In this document: piece after piece, positions 1 through 12,160 of the stretch
How positions within the stretch are numbered: position 1 is the stretch's first letter
How the letters are laid out: every line of letters begins with the position of its first letter
Position numbers and translations under genes: made by a program
Notes under the pieces: generated by a model
Seen by the model: the letters and a program-made list of their open reading frames with translations, nothing else
What the model was told of the DNA's origin: nothing
Database searches by the model: none
Origin: Hirundichthys speculiger
Lineage: Eukaryota > Chordata > Actinopteri > Beloniformes > Exocoetidae
Direction of reading: 5' to 3'
Length of the DNA: 64,000 bases
Assembly: GCA_018398805.1 (NCBI GenBank)
Contig: JAGFBZ010000947.1
Coordinates: 703,001 to 767,000, forward strand

Positions 1-884
1 TCTGTTAATTATTGACCAAAACTCATGAAATTTCACTCGGGGACTGACAACGGGAACCTCTATCAGATTTCAGAGGCTGATCCGGATCTGATTTTATCTC
101 AATCTGTAAATCGCTATATGGGGGAACTGTTGCGCTCGGCGGAGGTCTGCGCTCTCTGAGTGCTTTTCTAGTTTAAAATAAAACCTCTTTCTGTGCCAGT
201 TGTTTGCTCTTTCAATGTGAAAGTTTCATTTTGATAAGAATTTGGCTTCTAATGTTTTAGTATGACAAGAAAAACACAGAAATTAGTCTCTGGATGTGTT
301 GAACTGATAGAGACAAACCACAAGAGTCCGGCAGCTGAAACTGCAGCAGAAGGGGGCGCTGCAGAGGATTAACGCAAGGGGGGCCAATAATACTTTCTTA
401 TTTGTTAAAGTTAAAAATGTCCGATAAATTCATTCCACTTCATGATTGTGTCCCACCGGTTGTTGATTCTGGACAAAAAAAATTAAAATTTTATATCTTT
501 ATGTTTGAAGCTGGAAGTGTTGCCACAGAACACAGCTGGTGCAGGTCAACAATCACCAGGGTTGGTTGTATAAACCAACTCATTGGTCTCATCCTCAATG
601 TGTGGCCGACTCCTGCAGGAGCAACTACTCGCTGTCGGGCAGTAACTGTTGCTCCATTACCATTCATTCAGCAGAGCATTGGTTGTTTTGGTTTTTGTGA
701 GAGACTAATCGAAATCTCCTCTTCTCCTCGTAGGCATTATAAGGAGCCTAGTGGAAGTCCGTCGTGGAATATTTTGAGTTTGTTTCTTTACAATCCTGTT
801 TAATTAAAACCACGCTCTGGCGTGTTAACCGTGACTGAGTGCCTCAGCGTCTTGCCTTGACTGCATGTTTCACTAATATATATA
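1..884. other. no recognisable gene
   Basis: This is ordinary-composition DNA left of the first MITE. A 133-codon open frame at 402..803 has no recognisable domain and starts at TTG, so I do not call it. The third plekho1 coding exon should lie further left on the minus strand, but I could not find it here. Confidence 0.5.
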
Positions 885-1521
885 TAGTGCTGGGCAATAT
901 GACGATACATATCGTGGGGACGATATAAAAGTGTGTATCGTGCCATTTCTCTTCTATCGTTTCTATCGTTTCTAACCTAATTTTATCAATTATTACAGCA
1001 AATATGTAATTAAATAACCTGCAACGATAAATTTGATAGAATCATATCTACTTCTACAAAGTAGCCTTTTATGTTTGCACTTTTATTCATGGTTAATGCC
1101 TTAAACAGAGTTCTCTTCAACCCTGATGTTTACTTTAGACACTTTATATTGGTTTGCAAACTTTGCACTACAAGGTTACAGATTTCAGAAAGTTGAAAAA
1201 GAATTGTGTTTATTTTTTTATAGCTGAACTTCAGTACAAAATGTGTTTTTTCCTCTCAGAAACTGTTGTGCACTTTAAAAAAATGTGAAAGCTACTGTAC
1301 CTCTGTACCTACCTGTTTTTGCTGCACTAAAATGTATGTTTGTGACAGTTCAGCTAAATGTCCTTTCAAAATAAAGTTGAAAAGTAAGCAATGAAATTTT
1401 TGTCAAACTTTTCAGAGAATAACTGAAAACATACTTTATTATGGTATATCATGATATATATCGTTATCATGATATAAAATAGTCCATATCGTGATATATG
1501 ATTTTTCTCTATATCGCCCAG

Positions 1522-1526
<5 letters not shown>
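885..1526. mobile_element. hAT-type MITE, family A (copy 1)
   Basis: A 642-bp non-autonomous DNA element with terminal inverted repeats TAGTGCTGGGC and GCCCAGCACTA, lying inside TA-rich DNA so the 8-bp target duplication (tatatata) is not informative by itself. The same element recurs at 4981, 26126 and 61787 with clear 8-bp duplications, which places the family in the hAT superfamily. It has no coding capacity. This copy is in the opposite orientation to the other three. Confidence 0.85.
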
Positions 1527-1569
<43 letters not shown>

Positions 1570-1572
1570 TTA

Positions 1573-1794
1573 TTAGGGCTGTCAAAGTTAATGCGTTAAA
1601 GCTTGATTAACGCAAAAAAAATGTATCGCAACAAATTTTTTTTACGCGTGATTAAACGCGAGCCGGCCGTTGATGTACAATAGTAGAGAGGAGATATATA
1701 TGAGTGTGTGTGTGTATATATATATATATGTAGAGAGATGCAGATATATATGTATATGTATGTTTAGAATATAGATATATATATATATATATAG

Positions 1795-1828
<34 letters not shown>

Positions 1829-2164
1829 TATATATATAATACAGATATCTATATCATATATATATATATCTATATATCTATCTATATCTATATATCTGAT
1901 ATATATATCTCTAGAATCTCTCTATCTATAGTCTCTCTATCTCTATATCTATCTCTATCTCTATCTATATCTCTTCTATCTCTCATATATCTCTCTCTAG
2001 ATCTCTCTATCATAGATCACTATATCTCTCTCTCTATAGATATATATATCCTATATATATCTCTCTATCCTCATCCTCTATATATATCTATCTATCCTCT
2101 CCCATATATATATATATATAGTATATATCCTATATCTATCTATCTATATAGATATATATATATA

Positions 2165-2207
<43 letters not shown>

Positions 2208-2215
2208 TACATCAC
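1573..2215. repeat. hAT end fragment followed by TA-rich microsatellite
   Basis: At 1573 the sequence TAGGGCTGTCAAAGTTAATG looks like one terminus of another hAT element, with no matching second end in view. It runs into about 550 bp of degenerate (TA)n, (TATC)n and (CTAT)n repeats up to about 2215. There is no coding content. Confidence 0.6.
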
Positions 2216-2224
2216 CATCCATCC

Positions 2225-2600
2225 ATCATCTACGCCTGTTTAATCATCTGGATCTCAGAGATCTGCTGGAGTCTATCCAGCTCTCTTCAGATCTACAGGC
2301 AGGGATCCACCTGGACAGGTCTCCAGTCCATCACCTGGACAGGTCTCCAGTCCATCACCTGGACAGGTTTCCAGTCCATCACCTGGACAGGTTTCCAGTC
2401 CATCACCTGGACAGGTCTCCAGTCCATCACAGGGTCACATGTAGCCCAACAACCATGAACACTCACAATCACTCCTACAGGTGATCTAGAACCACCAGTT
2501 AACCTGAATTAACCACCAATGAACTCTTTGGACGGTGGGAGGAAGCAGGAAGCTCACCAAACACGGGGAGAACATGCAAACATACGTGTTCCTGACAAGG
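2225..2600. repeat. interspersed teleost repeat with a small 24-bp array
   Basis: At 2305-2427 there are five copies of a unit like ACAGGTCTCCAGTCCATCACCTGG. They sit inside a longer interspersed repeat recognisable by its later segments (CTTTGGACGGTGGGAGGAAG and ACACGGGGAGAACATGCAAAC), a sequence very common in teleost genomes. The same unit, with the same upstream flank (ATCTGCTGGAGTCTATCCAG), is expanded about seven-fold at 7380-8190. It lies in plekho1 intron 2. Confidence 0.65.
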
Positions 2601-2731
2601 GCTGATGTTAAAACTGTTTGAACAACAGCAGCAGAACATTTAAATAAAAGTGGCTCTCGTCTCTGACACCTCTGCTGCCATGGTGACCAGCCCTCACCTG
2701 CTGGCCCCGCCCCCCTCCCCTGCCGACTCAC

Positions 2732-2878
2732 CTCCTTGTCACAGACGAACAGCTGGTCTCCTCTTAGAACCACGAAGCGGTTCTTCCAGATCTCCCTGAA
2801 CAGGCCCCTCCCACAGAACTTCCTGATCCAGCCCACCTTCTCCGGAGGAGAGTTCTGCGGTCCAGAGTCCGGCGGGCC
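2732..2878 (-). CDS. plekho1: plekho1 coding exon 2 (start of PH domain)
   Basis: 147 nt, phase 0 on both sides. It encodes [16 protein letters not shown] and then the first strands of the PH domain, with the basic patch RKFCGRG and the motif [13 protein letters not shown]. Acceptor CTGTTTCAG, donor GAG|GTGAGT. Confidence 0.92.
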
Positions 2879-5800
2879 CTGAAACAGGAGATGAGAGGTG
2901 GACGGGTGAACACCACGAGCTTCTGCAGACCAGCTAAAGACGATCCGACGGCAGCGGCACGTTTCCTGAGACCGCAGATGCTACACCTGGCAGGTTAATT
3001 ATCAACAGGTCTGAGACATGGTTGGCTCAAAACAGATCACGTTAGAGCGGTGGGTTCCTCAGAAGAAGGAGAAGGACTCAGGAGTCTGAAGGAGTCTCTG
3101 TGCGCCAGGAGCGAGCCTGAAACATCAGTCCTGGATGGTCAATAGCAAAGCTCCCGTTTTATTTTTCCTCCTCGTTTCTGATTTCTGAGGTTCTGAAGAC
3201 GTCTCAGTGCACCTGCGATCTACCTGAAACACCAGTCCTGGATGGATGTGGCCTGAGCTCCTCTTTATAAAAATTATCAAAATAAAAAAAAAAAATAATA
3301 AAATAAAATAAAATAAATAAATAAATAAAAAAAAATAAATAAAATTAAAAAAAAATAAATAAAATAAAAAATAAAAAAATAAATAAATAAAAAATAAAAA
3401 ACATTTCCCATATTGTCCATGCCTCTAACTTTAATTTATAATATTTATATGTCATTCTATTGTGCATTTATTCCATTTTAGTACCTGTTCTATATTTTTC
3501 TTTATTCCTCTATATTTCTATATTTTTCTTATATCTTATATGTTTTATATGTTCTGCACCAGACATCAAGCTAAATTCCTTGTATGTGAAAACGTACCTG
3601 GCAATAAAACTGTTTCTGATTCTGATTCTGATTCTGATTTCCCTTGTTTCTTTTCTCAGTTTTCCTCTGTTATTCTCTAAACCAGGGGTTCCCAAACTTT
3701 TCAACCCGCGACCCCCAAAATAACGGTGCCAGAGACTGGCGACCCCCACTATCCCCGGATGTGACTGAAAAAATCAAATGTGCGCACAGGCCATACGCAC
3801 AAACACGGGCTTAACGACAACACAAAAGAACAGAGCAGCCTGTTATGATTTTACATATAGAAATTTACTGTTTGATAAAAGCAGAATACCTCAGTCAAAA
3901 TAATATCTATGTAACATGAGTGCACAGTATTACTGTCATGTGCAAACTTAACTTTAACATTACTTTAATGGTTAATGGTATTAAAGCATCCGCTTTGTGA
4001 TGTTTACTGTGGAGCCGTAACCTGACACCTGCAAATGATGCTATGTTAATCTGTCTTAATCACCTCAGGAAGAAAATCTGTAGTTTTATTTTAATTTTAA
4101 CTACCATGTTTCATAATTTTTACAACTATGGCTGAATTTTTCTGTATTTTATTTTTTTTTTAATTTATTAGATTTATTAAAAAAAAAAGAAAAAAGAGTT
4201 ATGGAAATCATTTCGCGACCCACCCCACGGCGTCCCGCGACCCCCCGGGGGGTCCCGACCCCCACTTTGGGAACCACTGCTCTAAACTGTAGCTGCAGCT
4301 GCTGCAGTAAAGACCTTTGGTGTGTTTCTGCTCGTAAAAGCAGCCCTGATTTGTTTATTTGCATAACTCAAGATAAATTCAAATCTAGAATTCAGAAACC
4401 AGCAGAGCAGCAGGATGTTTGTGGAGCTGAAAACTTAGAATTAAAGGAGGAAAAAAACAAAACTGAATGAATGTCAGAACCCAGTCAGAACCCTGATGGA
4501 GGCTATCAGAACCTCAACTCCCACTTAGTGCTGGGCGATATGGAAAAAATCATATATGACGATATTGTATCGGATTGTATTAGACTGCACAGGTGTACGT
4601 ATTAAAGTGGCCGGTGAGGGTATATTGGTATCACAGATAATATTAAATCTTAAATTAATTTCACATAGATTTAGCAAAAAACTCAAGTGATTTTCATTAA
4701 TCATTCATAATGGGACAGTCAGACCTACATAATGTTTAAATCTGATGCATTAAGTTTAAAGTTTAAGCGCTCTAAAAGAGGGAGAGAGATTAATTAAGGT
4801 GCATTAAGTGGTGAAATAAATATAACTTACGAATTTACACGATCTTCAATTTATTTCCCAGCACTCCTCTCTGGCTTTATTCGCACCTACAGTGTTGCTT
4901 TTGGCCGTAAAGATTTCTTTGAAATCCTCATAGCCCTCATTATTAAAACCTGCTCCTCCTGACTGAAATATACGGACCGCTAGTGCTGGGCGATATGGAA
5001 AAAATCATATATCACGATATGGACTATTTTATATCACGATAACGATATATATCACGATATACCATAATAAAGTATGTTTTCAGTTATTCCCTGAAAAGTT
5101 TGACAAAAATTTCATTGCTTACTTTTCAACTTTATTTTGAAAGGACATTTAGCTGAACTGTCACAAACATACATTTTAGTGCAGCAAAAACAGGTAGGTA
5201 CAGAGGTACAGTAGCTTTCACATTTTTTTTAAAGTGCACAACAGTTTCTGAGAGGAAAAACACATTTTTGCACTGAAGTTCAGCTTAAAAAAATAAACAC
5301 AAATTATTTTTCAACTTTCTGAAATCTGTAACCTTGTAGTGCAAAGCTTGCAAACCAATATAAAGTGTCTAAAGTAAACATCAGGGTTGAAGAGAACTCT
5401 GTTTAAGGCATTAACCATGAATAAAAGTGCAAACATAAAAGGCTACTTTGTAGAAGTAGATATGATTCTATCAAATTTATCGTTGCAGGTTATTTAATTA
5501 CATATTTGCTGTAATAATTGATAAAATTAGGTTAGAAACGATAGAAACGATAGAAGAGAAATGGCACGATACACACTTTTCTATCGTCCCGACGATATGT
5601 ATCGTCATATCGCCCAGAACTACGGACCGCCATCTATCCATTTGATCCGGAATAGGCGTCAAATGACGCGTCAAACGCCTCCTTTTATGTGAACGCAGAA
5701 AGCCGCGGCTAACAAAGATAGCTGATAACCACCGTCGTGGTACCGGTTATCTCTGAGTTGAATTCAATCTTTTTGTGTTTTTATTTGTAAAAATACCAAA

Positions 5801-6453
5801 CATTTGTCACATAAAATTGTTACTTTTGGTCATAAAATTGTGATTTTTTTTTTTTTGGAACCTAACTTCATAATATTGGATCACGTTAATTCACAATCAG
5901 ACATTTCTTCCAACGGTTTTGTGGTTCAGTCAGGGTGATGAACTTCAACCCCAGGGAACCTGAACCCTCTGAAGGCCCCCGGAGGTGTCCGTGCTGCCTT
6001 CAGGGTCCTGCTCTGCGGCTGCCCGGTGGTGCGTTCAGGTGTCAGAGGTCAGACGGTCAGACATCTGAGCCGTTAACGACAGTAACGTGAACCCGGAGTC
6101 TGTGGCGCAGATCAACGTAGCTTCACTTCACACCTGAATCTCTTCACCTCCATCTCTCTCAAGTTACGTTTTTTACCTTTTAACTGTCAATATTTTAAAA
6201 TTCGATGAAAACTGGAGTTTTTTTTTTTTTTACAGAAATCTTCGTTAGCAACAGTTTATAATCTTACTTTGAAATCCGGAAGAACGAAACTACAGCAGCT
6301 AGCGGCCCTGGTCTCCTTCACAATAAAAGCTCAAATTAATCCTCCGGGCTTTTGTTTGTTGCTGGGTGGTTTTAACGGAATAAACGCGTGAGTTCTGGAG
6401 CCGGTGTCGGTTCGGTTCTCACTCACCCGCCTCCCGGAGTGGTTCTTCTTCAT
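2732..6453 (-). CDS. plekho1: PLEKHO1 (CKIP-1-like PH-domain protein), first two coding exons, partial
   Basis: Exon 1 is 6453..6427: ATG plus eight codons (MKKNHSGRR) ending in a GTGAGT donor. Exon 2 is 2878..2732: 49 codons with a CTGTTTCAG acceptor and a GTGAGT donor. Both exons are phase 0. The joined start runs into [20 protein letters not shown] and then [15 protein letters not shown], the beginning of the PLEKHO1 pleckstrin-homology domain. In mammals this protein is a membrane- and actin-associated adaptor that binds casein kinase 2 alpha and capping protein. The rest of the PH domain and the C-terminal leucine-zipper region lie beyond position 1. Intron 1 (about 3.5 kb) carries two hAT elements and a LINE 3' end. 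PLEKHO1 lies near POGZ in human 1q21, which supports the call; PLEKHO2 fits less well. Confidence 0.9.
3280..3645. mobile_element. A-rich microsatellite and LINE 3' end with GATTCT tail
   Basis: 3285-3402 is an (AAATA)n tract. From about 3405 a non-coding stretch ends in CTTGTATGTGAAAACGTACC, then GGCAATAAAACTGTTTCTGA and tandem TTCTGA units. This is the typical 3' terminus of a fish non-LTR retrotransposon. No reverse transcriptase coding is left. It lies in plekho1 intron 1. Confidence 0.6.
3683..4279. mobile_element. hAT MITE, family B (CAGGGGTTCCCAAAC ends)
   Basis: A 597-bp element begins CAGGGGTTCCCAAACTTTT and ends AAAGTGGGAACCACTG-like (read TTTGGGAACCACTG). It is flanked by a perfect 8-bp target duplication CTCTAAAC at 3675-3682 and 4280-4287. 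These are Charlie-type hAT termini. There is no transposase coding. Confidence 0.88.
4526..4980. mobile_element. partial hAT family A-related element
   Basis: Begins with the family A terminus TAGTGCTGGGCGATATGG, then diverges into unrelated internal sequence. No matching right end is visible before the complete copy at 4981. It may be a longer relative into which the 4981 copy inserted. Nothing else is recognised here. Confidence 0.45.
4981..5622. mobile_element. hAT-type MITE, family A (copy 2)
   Basis: A complete 642-bp copy with termini TAGTGCTGGGCG and CGCCCAGAACTA. It is flanked by the perfect 8-bp duplication CGGACCGC at 4973-4980 and 5623-5630. It lies in plekho1 intron 1. Confidence 0.92.
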
Positions 6454-6895
6454 GCTGGACCAAACTCTGCCACTTTAACGCCGTTATTCCTGCTCGGGGC
6501 GGCTCAGAGCGGCGGAGGGGACAGGCAGTCAGAGCGGGTCAGAGCCGTTCAGGTCCGGCGGGGCGGATCGGGGCGGACCGGGGAGGACCGGGGAGGACCG
6601 GAGCCTCCGCCTCAGCTCGGCTCGGTTCTCGGTGTGAATCTGCTCTACTGCCGCCGCCGGTATCCGCTGTGCTCTGACCGGGCAGCGGCGGCTCCGACAC
6701 TCGGTGTCCGGTTACTCCTCCCCCTCCCTCTCCCTCCTCCTCCTCCCCGCTGTCACCCCCGGACTCCCCGCTGGCCCAGCGGCTCCTCGGCAGCGCCACA
6801 GCGCCCCCCACCGGCAGACTGCGGCCGGAGACCCCCCCCCAGACCCAGGACCGGTTCCGGTTCTGGAGTTCAGAGGGCCCTTCAGATAATCTGAT
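6300..6895 (-). promoter_or_regulatory. plekho1: CpG-rich promoter and 5' UTR region of plekho1
   Basis: An abrupt rise in GC and CpG content surrounds the plekho1 start codon at 6453, with runs of GGGGCGGA, GGGGAGGACC and CCGCCGCCGG in the upstream (higher-coordinate) side. The open frames here on both strands (168 and 90 codons) reflect GC bias and have no recognisable domain. I infer a CpG-island promoter; no TATA box was identified. Confidence 0.6.
6427..6453 (-). CDS. plekho1: plekho1 coding exon 1 (start codon, nine codons)
   Basis: A 27-nt coding part encodes MKKNHSGRR, followed by GTGAGTGAG. It lies in GC-rich DNA and joins exon 2 in phase 0. The result closely matches the short basic PLEKHO1 N-terminus before the PPEKVGW motif. 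It is too short for any open-frame search. Confidence 0.85.
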
Positions 6896-6999
6896 ACACT
6901 CCAGAAACTTACCTGATTTTTAGACTTAACATTATTTCAGAATAAATTACCTTAAAAAAAAAAAAAACATGATTAAGTTTCATTAAAGCTGATTCAGAC

Positions 7000-7335
7000 A
7001 GACAGAAAGGATTCTGGGAAATAATCCAATTTTACAATGAAAGTAGCTATTTTACTGTGTGAAAACTACAAAAATGAGTGATGCAACTCCACAAAATTTT
7101 GTAGTTTAACTCCAAATACTTTTGATTTTGTGAAATTTCAACATTTATGTCAAATAGTTCCACTTTTATAAAAAAAAAAAATATTGCAGTTTTATCTCAG
7201 TGAAAAAGTCAGGATTTTGTAAAATTCTCACACTAAAAAAATTCTACAAACGCGGCACTTTTACAACAAAAATGTGAATTTATGTTTAAAAAAAAAAAAC
7301 AGTTTTGTAAAATTTGTAATTCCATTATCTATGAC
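7000..7335. repeat. degenerate T/A-rich repeat of TTTTGTGAAATTT type
   Basis: Loose repeats of TTTTACAA, AATTTTGTA and TTTTGTGAAA motifs. The same low-complexity type recurs at 41850-42650, 50080-50240 and 59880-60010. No gene is visible. Confidence 0.4.
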
Positions 7336-7369
7336 TGTTTACTCCTCTGCAGGGACAGGAGGTCTGCTG

Positions 7370-8190
7370 GAGTCTGTCCACTGTTCAGGTCTACAAGGGT
7401 CCACCTGGACAGGTCTCCGGTCCATCATCTGGACAGGTCTCCAGTCCACCACCTGGACAGGTCTCCAGTCCACCACCTGGACAGGTCTCCAGTCCATCAC
7501 CTGGACAGGTCTCCAGTCCACCACCTGGACAGGTCTCCAGTCCACCCCTTGGACAGGTCTCCAGTCCATCATCTGGACAGGTCTCCAGTCCACCACATGG
7601 ACAGGTCTCCAGTCCACCACATGGACAGGTCTCCAGTCCACCACATGGACGGGTCTCCAGTCCAGCACCTGGACAGGTCTCCAGTCCACCACCTGGACGG
7701 GTCTCCAGTCCACCACCTGGACAGGTCTCCAGTCCATCACCTGGACGGGTCTCCAGTCCACCACCTGGACAGGTCTCCAGTCCACCACATGGACAGGTCT
7801 CCAGTCCACCACCTGGACAGGTTTCCAGTCCATCACCTGGACAGGTCTCCAGTCCACCACATGGACAGGTCTCCAATCCACCACCTGGACAGGTCTCCAG
7901 TCCACCACCTGGACAGGTCTCCAGTCCATCACCTGGACAGGTCTCCAGTCCACCACCTGGACAGGTCTCCAGTCCATCACCTGGACAGGTCTCCAATACA
8001 TCACCTGGACAGGTCTCCAGTCCACCACCTGGACAGGTCTCCAGTCCACCACCTGGACAGGTCTCTAGTCCATCACCTGGACAGGTCTCCAGTCCACCAC
8101 CTGGACAGGTCTCCAGTCCATCACCTGGACAGGTCTCCAGTCCACCACCTGGACAGGTCTCCAGTCCATCACCTGGACAGGTCTTGGCCT
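7370..8190. repeat. 24-bp minisatellite (about 34 units)
   Basis: Head-to-tail copies of CTGGACAGGTCTCCAGTCC plus CACCA or ATCAC. The period of 24 is a multiple of three, so open frames exist in several frames and both strands (up to 306 codons). They carry no domain and are artefacts. The unit and left flank match the short array in the interspersed repeat at 2300-2430. It lies upstream of the plekho1 promoter. Confidence 0.93.
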
Positions 8191-8369
8191 GGCATCATGT
8201 AATAATGTAGTACTTGTAATCGTGTACATCAGAATATCTGGACAAAGGAGGACTGAAGTGGGAAAACTGCAGGTGTCTGCACAGGTGCACCTGCAGGTGG
8301 AGCTGCAGGTGCAGCAGAGTGAAGGAAAACAACCCAGGTGTTATTATTACCTGTTTTTTACCGCGAAGC

Positions 8370-11155
8370 CCTCGTAGCCAAGACTTTACCATCAGACCTG
8401 GTTCCCAGTCTTTACCATTAGATCTGGTTCCCAGTCTTTACCATCAGACCTGGTTCCCAGTCTTTACCATCAGACCTGGTTCCCGGTCTTTACCATCAGA
8501 TCTGGTTCCCAGACTCTACCATCAGACCTGGTTCCCAGTCTTTACCATCAGATCTGGTTCCCAGTCTTTACCATCAGACCTGGTTCCCAGTCTTTACCAT
8601 CAGACCTGGTTCCCAGTCTTTACCATCAGACCTGGTTCCCAGTCTTTACCATCTTTACCATCAGACCTGGTTCCCAGTCTTTACCATCAGACCTGGTTCC
8701 CAGTCTTTACCATCAGACCTGGTTCCCAGTCTTTACCATCAGACCTGGTTCCCAGTCTTTACCATCAGATCTGGTTCCCAGTCTTTACCATCAGACCTGG
8801 TTTCCCAGTCTTTACCATCAGACCTGGTTCCCAGTCTTTACCATCAGACCTGGTTCCCAGTCTTTACCAGCAGACCTGGTTCCAAGTCTTTACCATCAGA
8901 CCTGGTTCCCAGTCTTTACCAGCAGACCTGGTTCCCAGTCTTTACCATCAGACCTGGTTCCCAGTCTTTACCAGCAGACCTGGTTCCAAGTCTTTACCAG
9001 CAGACCTGGTTCCCAGTCTTTACCAGCAGACCTGGTTTCCCCAGTCTTACCAGCAGACCTGGTTCCCAGTCTTTTACCAGCAGACCTGGTTCCCAGTCTT
9101 TTACCATCAGACCTGGTTCCCAGTCTTTACCAGCAGACCTGGTTCCCAGTCTTTCCATCAGACCTGGTTCCCAGTCTTTACCAGCAGACCTGGTTCCCAG
9201 ACTCTACCAGCAGACCTGGTTCCCAGACTCTACCATCAGACCTGGTTCCAAGTCTTTACCATCAGACCTGGTTCCCAGTCTTTACCATCAGACCTGGTTC
9301 CAAGTCTTTACCATCAGATCCTGGTTCCCAGTCTTTACCAGCAGACCTGGTTCCAAGTCTTTACCATCAGACCTGGTTCCCAGTCTTTACCATCAGACCT
9401 GGTTCCAGACTTTACCAGCAGACCTGGTTCCCAGTCTTTACCAGCAGACCTGGTTCCCCACTTTTACCAGCAGACCTGTTCCCAGTCTTTACCAGCAGAC
9501 CTGGTTCCCCGACTTTACCAGCAGACCTGGTTCCCAGTCTTTACCATCAGACCTGGTTCCCAGACTTTACCATCAGACCTGGTTCCCCGACTTTACCAGC
9601 AGACCTGGTTCCCAGTCTTTACCAGCAGACCTGGTTTCCAGTCTTTACCAGCAGACCTGGTTCCCCGACTTTACCAGCAGACCTGGTTCCCAGACTTTAC
9701 CATCAGACCTGGTTCCCAGTCTTTAGAATCAGACCTGGTTCCCAGTCTTTACCATCAGACCTGGTTCCCAGTCTTTAGAATCAGACCTGGTTCCCAGTCT
9801 TTACCATCAGACCTGGTTCCCAGTCTTTACCAACAGACCTGGTTCCCAGACTTTACCAGCAGACCTGGTTCCCAGTCTTTAGAATCAGACCTGGTTCCCA
9901 GTCTTTACCATCAGACCTGGTTCCCAGTCTTTAGAATCAGACCTGGTTCCCAGTCTTTACCATCAGACCTGGTTCCCAGTCTTTACCATCAGACCTGGTT
10001 CCCAGACTTTACCAGCAGACCTGGTTCCCAGACTTTACCAGCAGACCTGGTTCCCAGTCTTTACCATCAGACCTGGTTCCCAGTCTTTACCAGCAGACCT
10101 GGTTCCCAGACTTTACCAGCAGACCTGGTTCCCAGTCTTTACCAGCAGACCTGGTTCCCAGACTTTACCAGCAGATCTGGTTCCCGGTCTTTACCATCAG
10201 ACCTAGTTCCCAGACTCTACCAGCAGACCTGGTTCCCAGACTTTACCAGCAGACCTGGTTCCCAGACTTTACCAGCAGACCTGGTTCCCAGACTCTACCA
10301 GCAGACCCGGTTCCCAGTCTTTACCATCAGACCTGGTTCCCAGTCTTTACCAGCAGACCTAGTTCCCGGCCTTTATCATCAGACCTGGTTCCCAGACTTT
10401 ACCATCAGATCTGGTTCCCGGTCTTTACCACCTGGTTCCCAGACTCTACCAGCAGACCTGGTTCCCAGACTCTACCAGCAGACCTGGTTCCCAGACTCTA
10501 CCATCAGACCTGGTTCCCAGACTCTACCAGCAGACCTGGTTCCCAGACTTTACCATCAGACCTGGTTCACAGACTCTACCAGCAGACCTGGTTCCCAGAC
10601 TCTACCAGCAGACCTGGTTCCCAGACTTTACCATCAGACCTGGTTCCCAGACTTTACCATCAGACCTGGTTCCCAGTCTTTACCAGCAGACCTGGTTCCC
10701 AGACTCTACCATCAGACCTGGTTCCCAGACTCTACCAGCAGACCTGGTTCCAAGTCTTTACCATCAGATCTGGTTCCCAGACTTTACCATCAGATCTGGT
10801 TCCCGGTCTTTACCATCAGACCTAGTTCCCAGACTCTACCAGCAGACCTGGTTCCCAGACTTTACCAGCAGACCTGGTTCCCAGACTTTACCAGCAGACC
10901 TGGTTCCCAGCAGACTGGTTCCCAGACTTTACCAGCAGACCTGGTTCCCAGACTCTACCAGCAGACCTGGTTCCCAGATTCTACCAGCAGACCTGGTTCC
11001 CAGACTTTACCAGCAGACCTGGTTCCCAGACTCTACCAGCAGACCTGGTTCCCAGACTTTACCAGCAGACCTGGTTCCCAGACTTTACCATCAGACCTGG
11101 TTCCCAGTCTTTACCAGCAAACCTGGTTCCCAGTCTTTACCAGCAGACCTAGTTC
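8370..11155. repeat. 25-bp minisatellite (about 110 units)
   Basis: About 2.8 kb of TTACCATCAGACCTGGTTCC plus CAGTC, with main variants CCAGCAGACC, CAGAC and AGAATCAGACC. Some units are shortened or carry an extra base, for example near 8640, 9040 and 10430. A 949-codon frame crosses the whole array only because 25-mers rarely contain a stop. It is intergenic between the RDH gene and plekho1. Confidence 0.93.
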
Positions 11156-11157
11156 CT

Positions 11158-11640
11158 GTGTTGGATGATGTTGTGCACATGGTAAACTTTGTGAAGTCAC
11201 GACCTGTGAAAAGTCGCATATTTGTGTCTTTGTGTGAGGAAATAGAAGCGGAACCTAAAGTCTTGCTGTTTCATACGGAGGTCCGATGGTTGTCGCGGGC
11301 CAAGGTGCTGGCCCGCAGGTATGAACTTAAAGTGTTTCTGATAAATGAGGGGTCCGATTACGCAAAGCTACTTGCAAGTGATGAGCGGTGTGCAAGGCTG
11401 GCACACCTGGCAGGTATTTCCCAGATAAAGAACCTCTCATTAAACTCATTAAAGTCTGTCAGCTCGAATCAAAACGGTCCCTCAGAAAATATTGTCCGTC
11501 GCATTTCCGTTGTGGGTTAATGTGTTGTGTTGTGATTTTTGCGATAGCGTGTCGCACTTTTCTGTTGTGTTTGACCGTACGGGCCACAGTAGAAATGTCA
11601 TTTGAAAACGTAAAAAAAACGTTTGTGGGAAATGTCAGTT
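11158..11640 (+). pseudogene. hAT-transposase-derived fragment (ZBED5/SCAND3-like)
   Basis: Frame 11158..11520 encodes [57 protein letters not shown] and LAHLAG. These are characteristic of the central region of hAT-derived proteins such as ZBED5, SCAND3 and the GTF2IRD2 transposase part. There is no N-terminal zinc finger, no start and no C-terminal dimerisation domain. The left end is cut cleanly by the 25-bp array. I read it as a transposon scrap and not a host gene. Confidence 0.75.
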
Positions 11641-12140
11641 GAAAACATCTAAAACATCACCTGGAGACTCTGTTGTCATCCAGAGGTGTTACCATCATCT
11701 AGAGTGCACCATAGTCTGTCCTCTAGGGGGCGCTGTCCCAGAGCCACTTGATTCCAGGTTTGTACAGATGAAGTCAGCTTTTTATTTCTGAAGTTGTCGT
11801 GAGGCTGACGTAGCTTGGGGGCCCTCTAGTGGCTGCAGCCACCCTCTGGCTCTGAATAACCTGGATGGTGACCCCTGTGGTGACTACACGTAACTGCAGC
11901 TCTGGTCAGGTTCCTTCATTCATCTCTACATCATCACGCATTCATCAGAACCTCTCATGAAACTTTCCAGAGATAAAAGCTGAAAGATGAAAGAGAGACA
12001 ATCATCCTGGAACAGAGACTAGAAACCAGAAAAGAAGCGGTTTTCTGGGACTCTGCTGCCCCCTGCTGGAGCTCCAGCTCTCTGCAGATGGAAGAGTTTC
12101 TTCAAATGTGTTCAAACAAAACTCACAAACACAAATGAGT
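11641..12140. other. intergenic DNA downstream of the RDH gene, nothing recognised
   Basis: No exon, element terminus or repeat family was recognised here. It lies beyond the proposed RDH poly(A) signal. Confidence 0.4.
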
Positions 12141-12160
12141 TTTAACACCAGATGTGAGGA

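Noticed and set aside
402..803. 133-codon plus-strand frame near the left edge
   Set aside because: Non-ATG start, no recognisable family, no splice or repeat support.
7274..8202. 264- and 306-codon frames (TGLQSTTW, DRSPVHHL repeats)
   Set aside because: The 24-bp unit is a multiple of three, so stop-free frames arise on both strands. These are repeat artefacts.
8319..11168. 949-codon open frame with [14 protein letters not shown] repeats
   Set aside because: It coincides exactly with the 25-bp minisatellite and all three frames encode the same cyclic peptide. There is no domain, splice context or non-repeat coding sequence.
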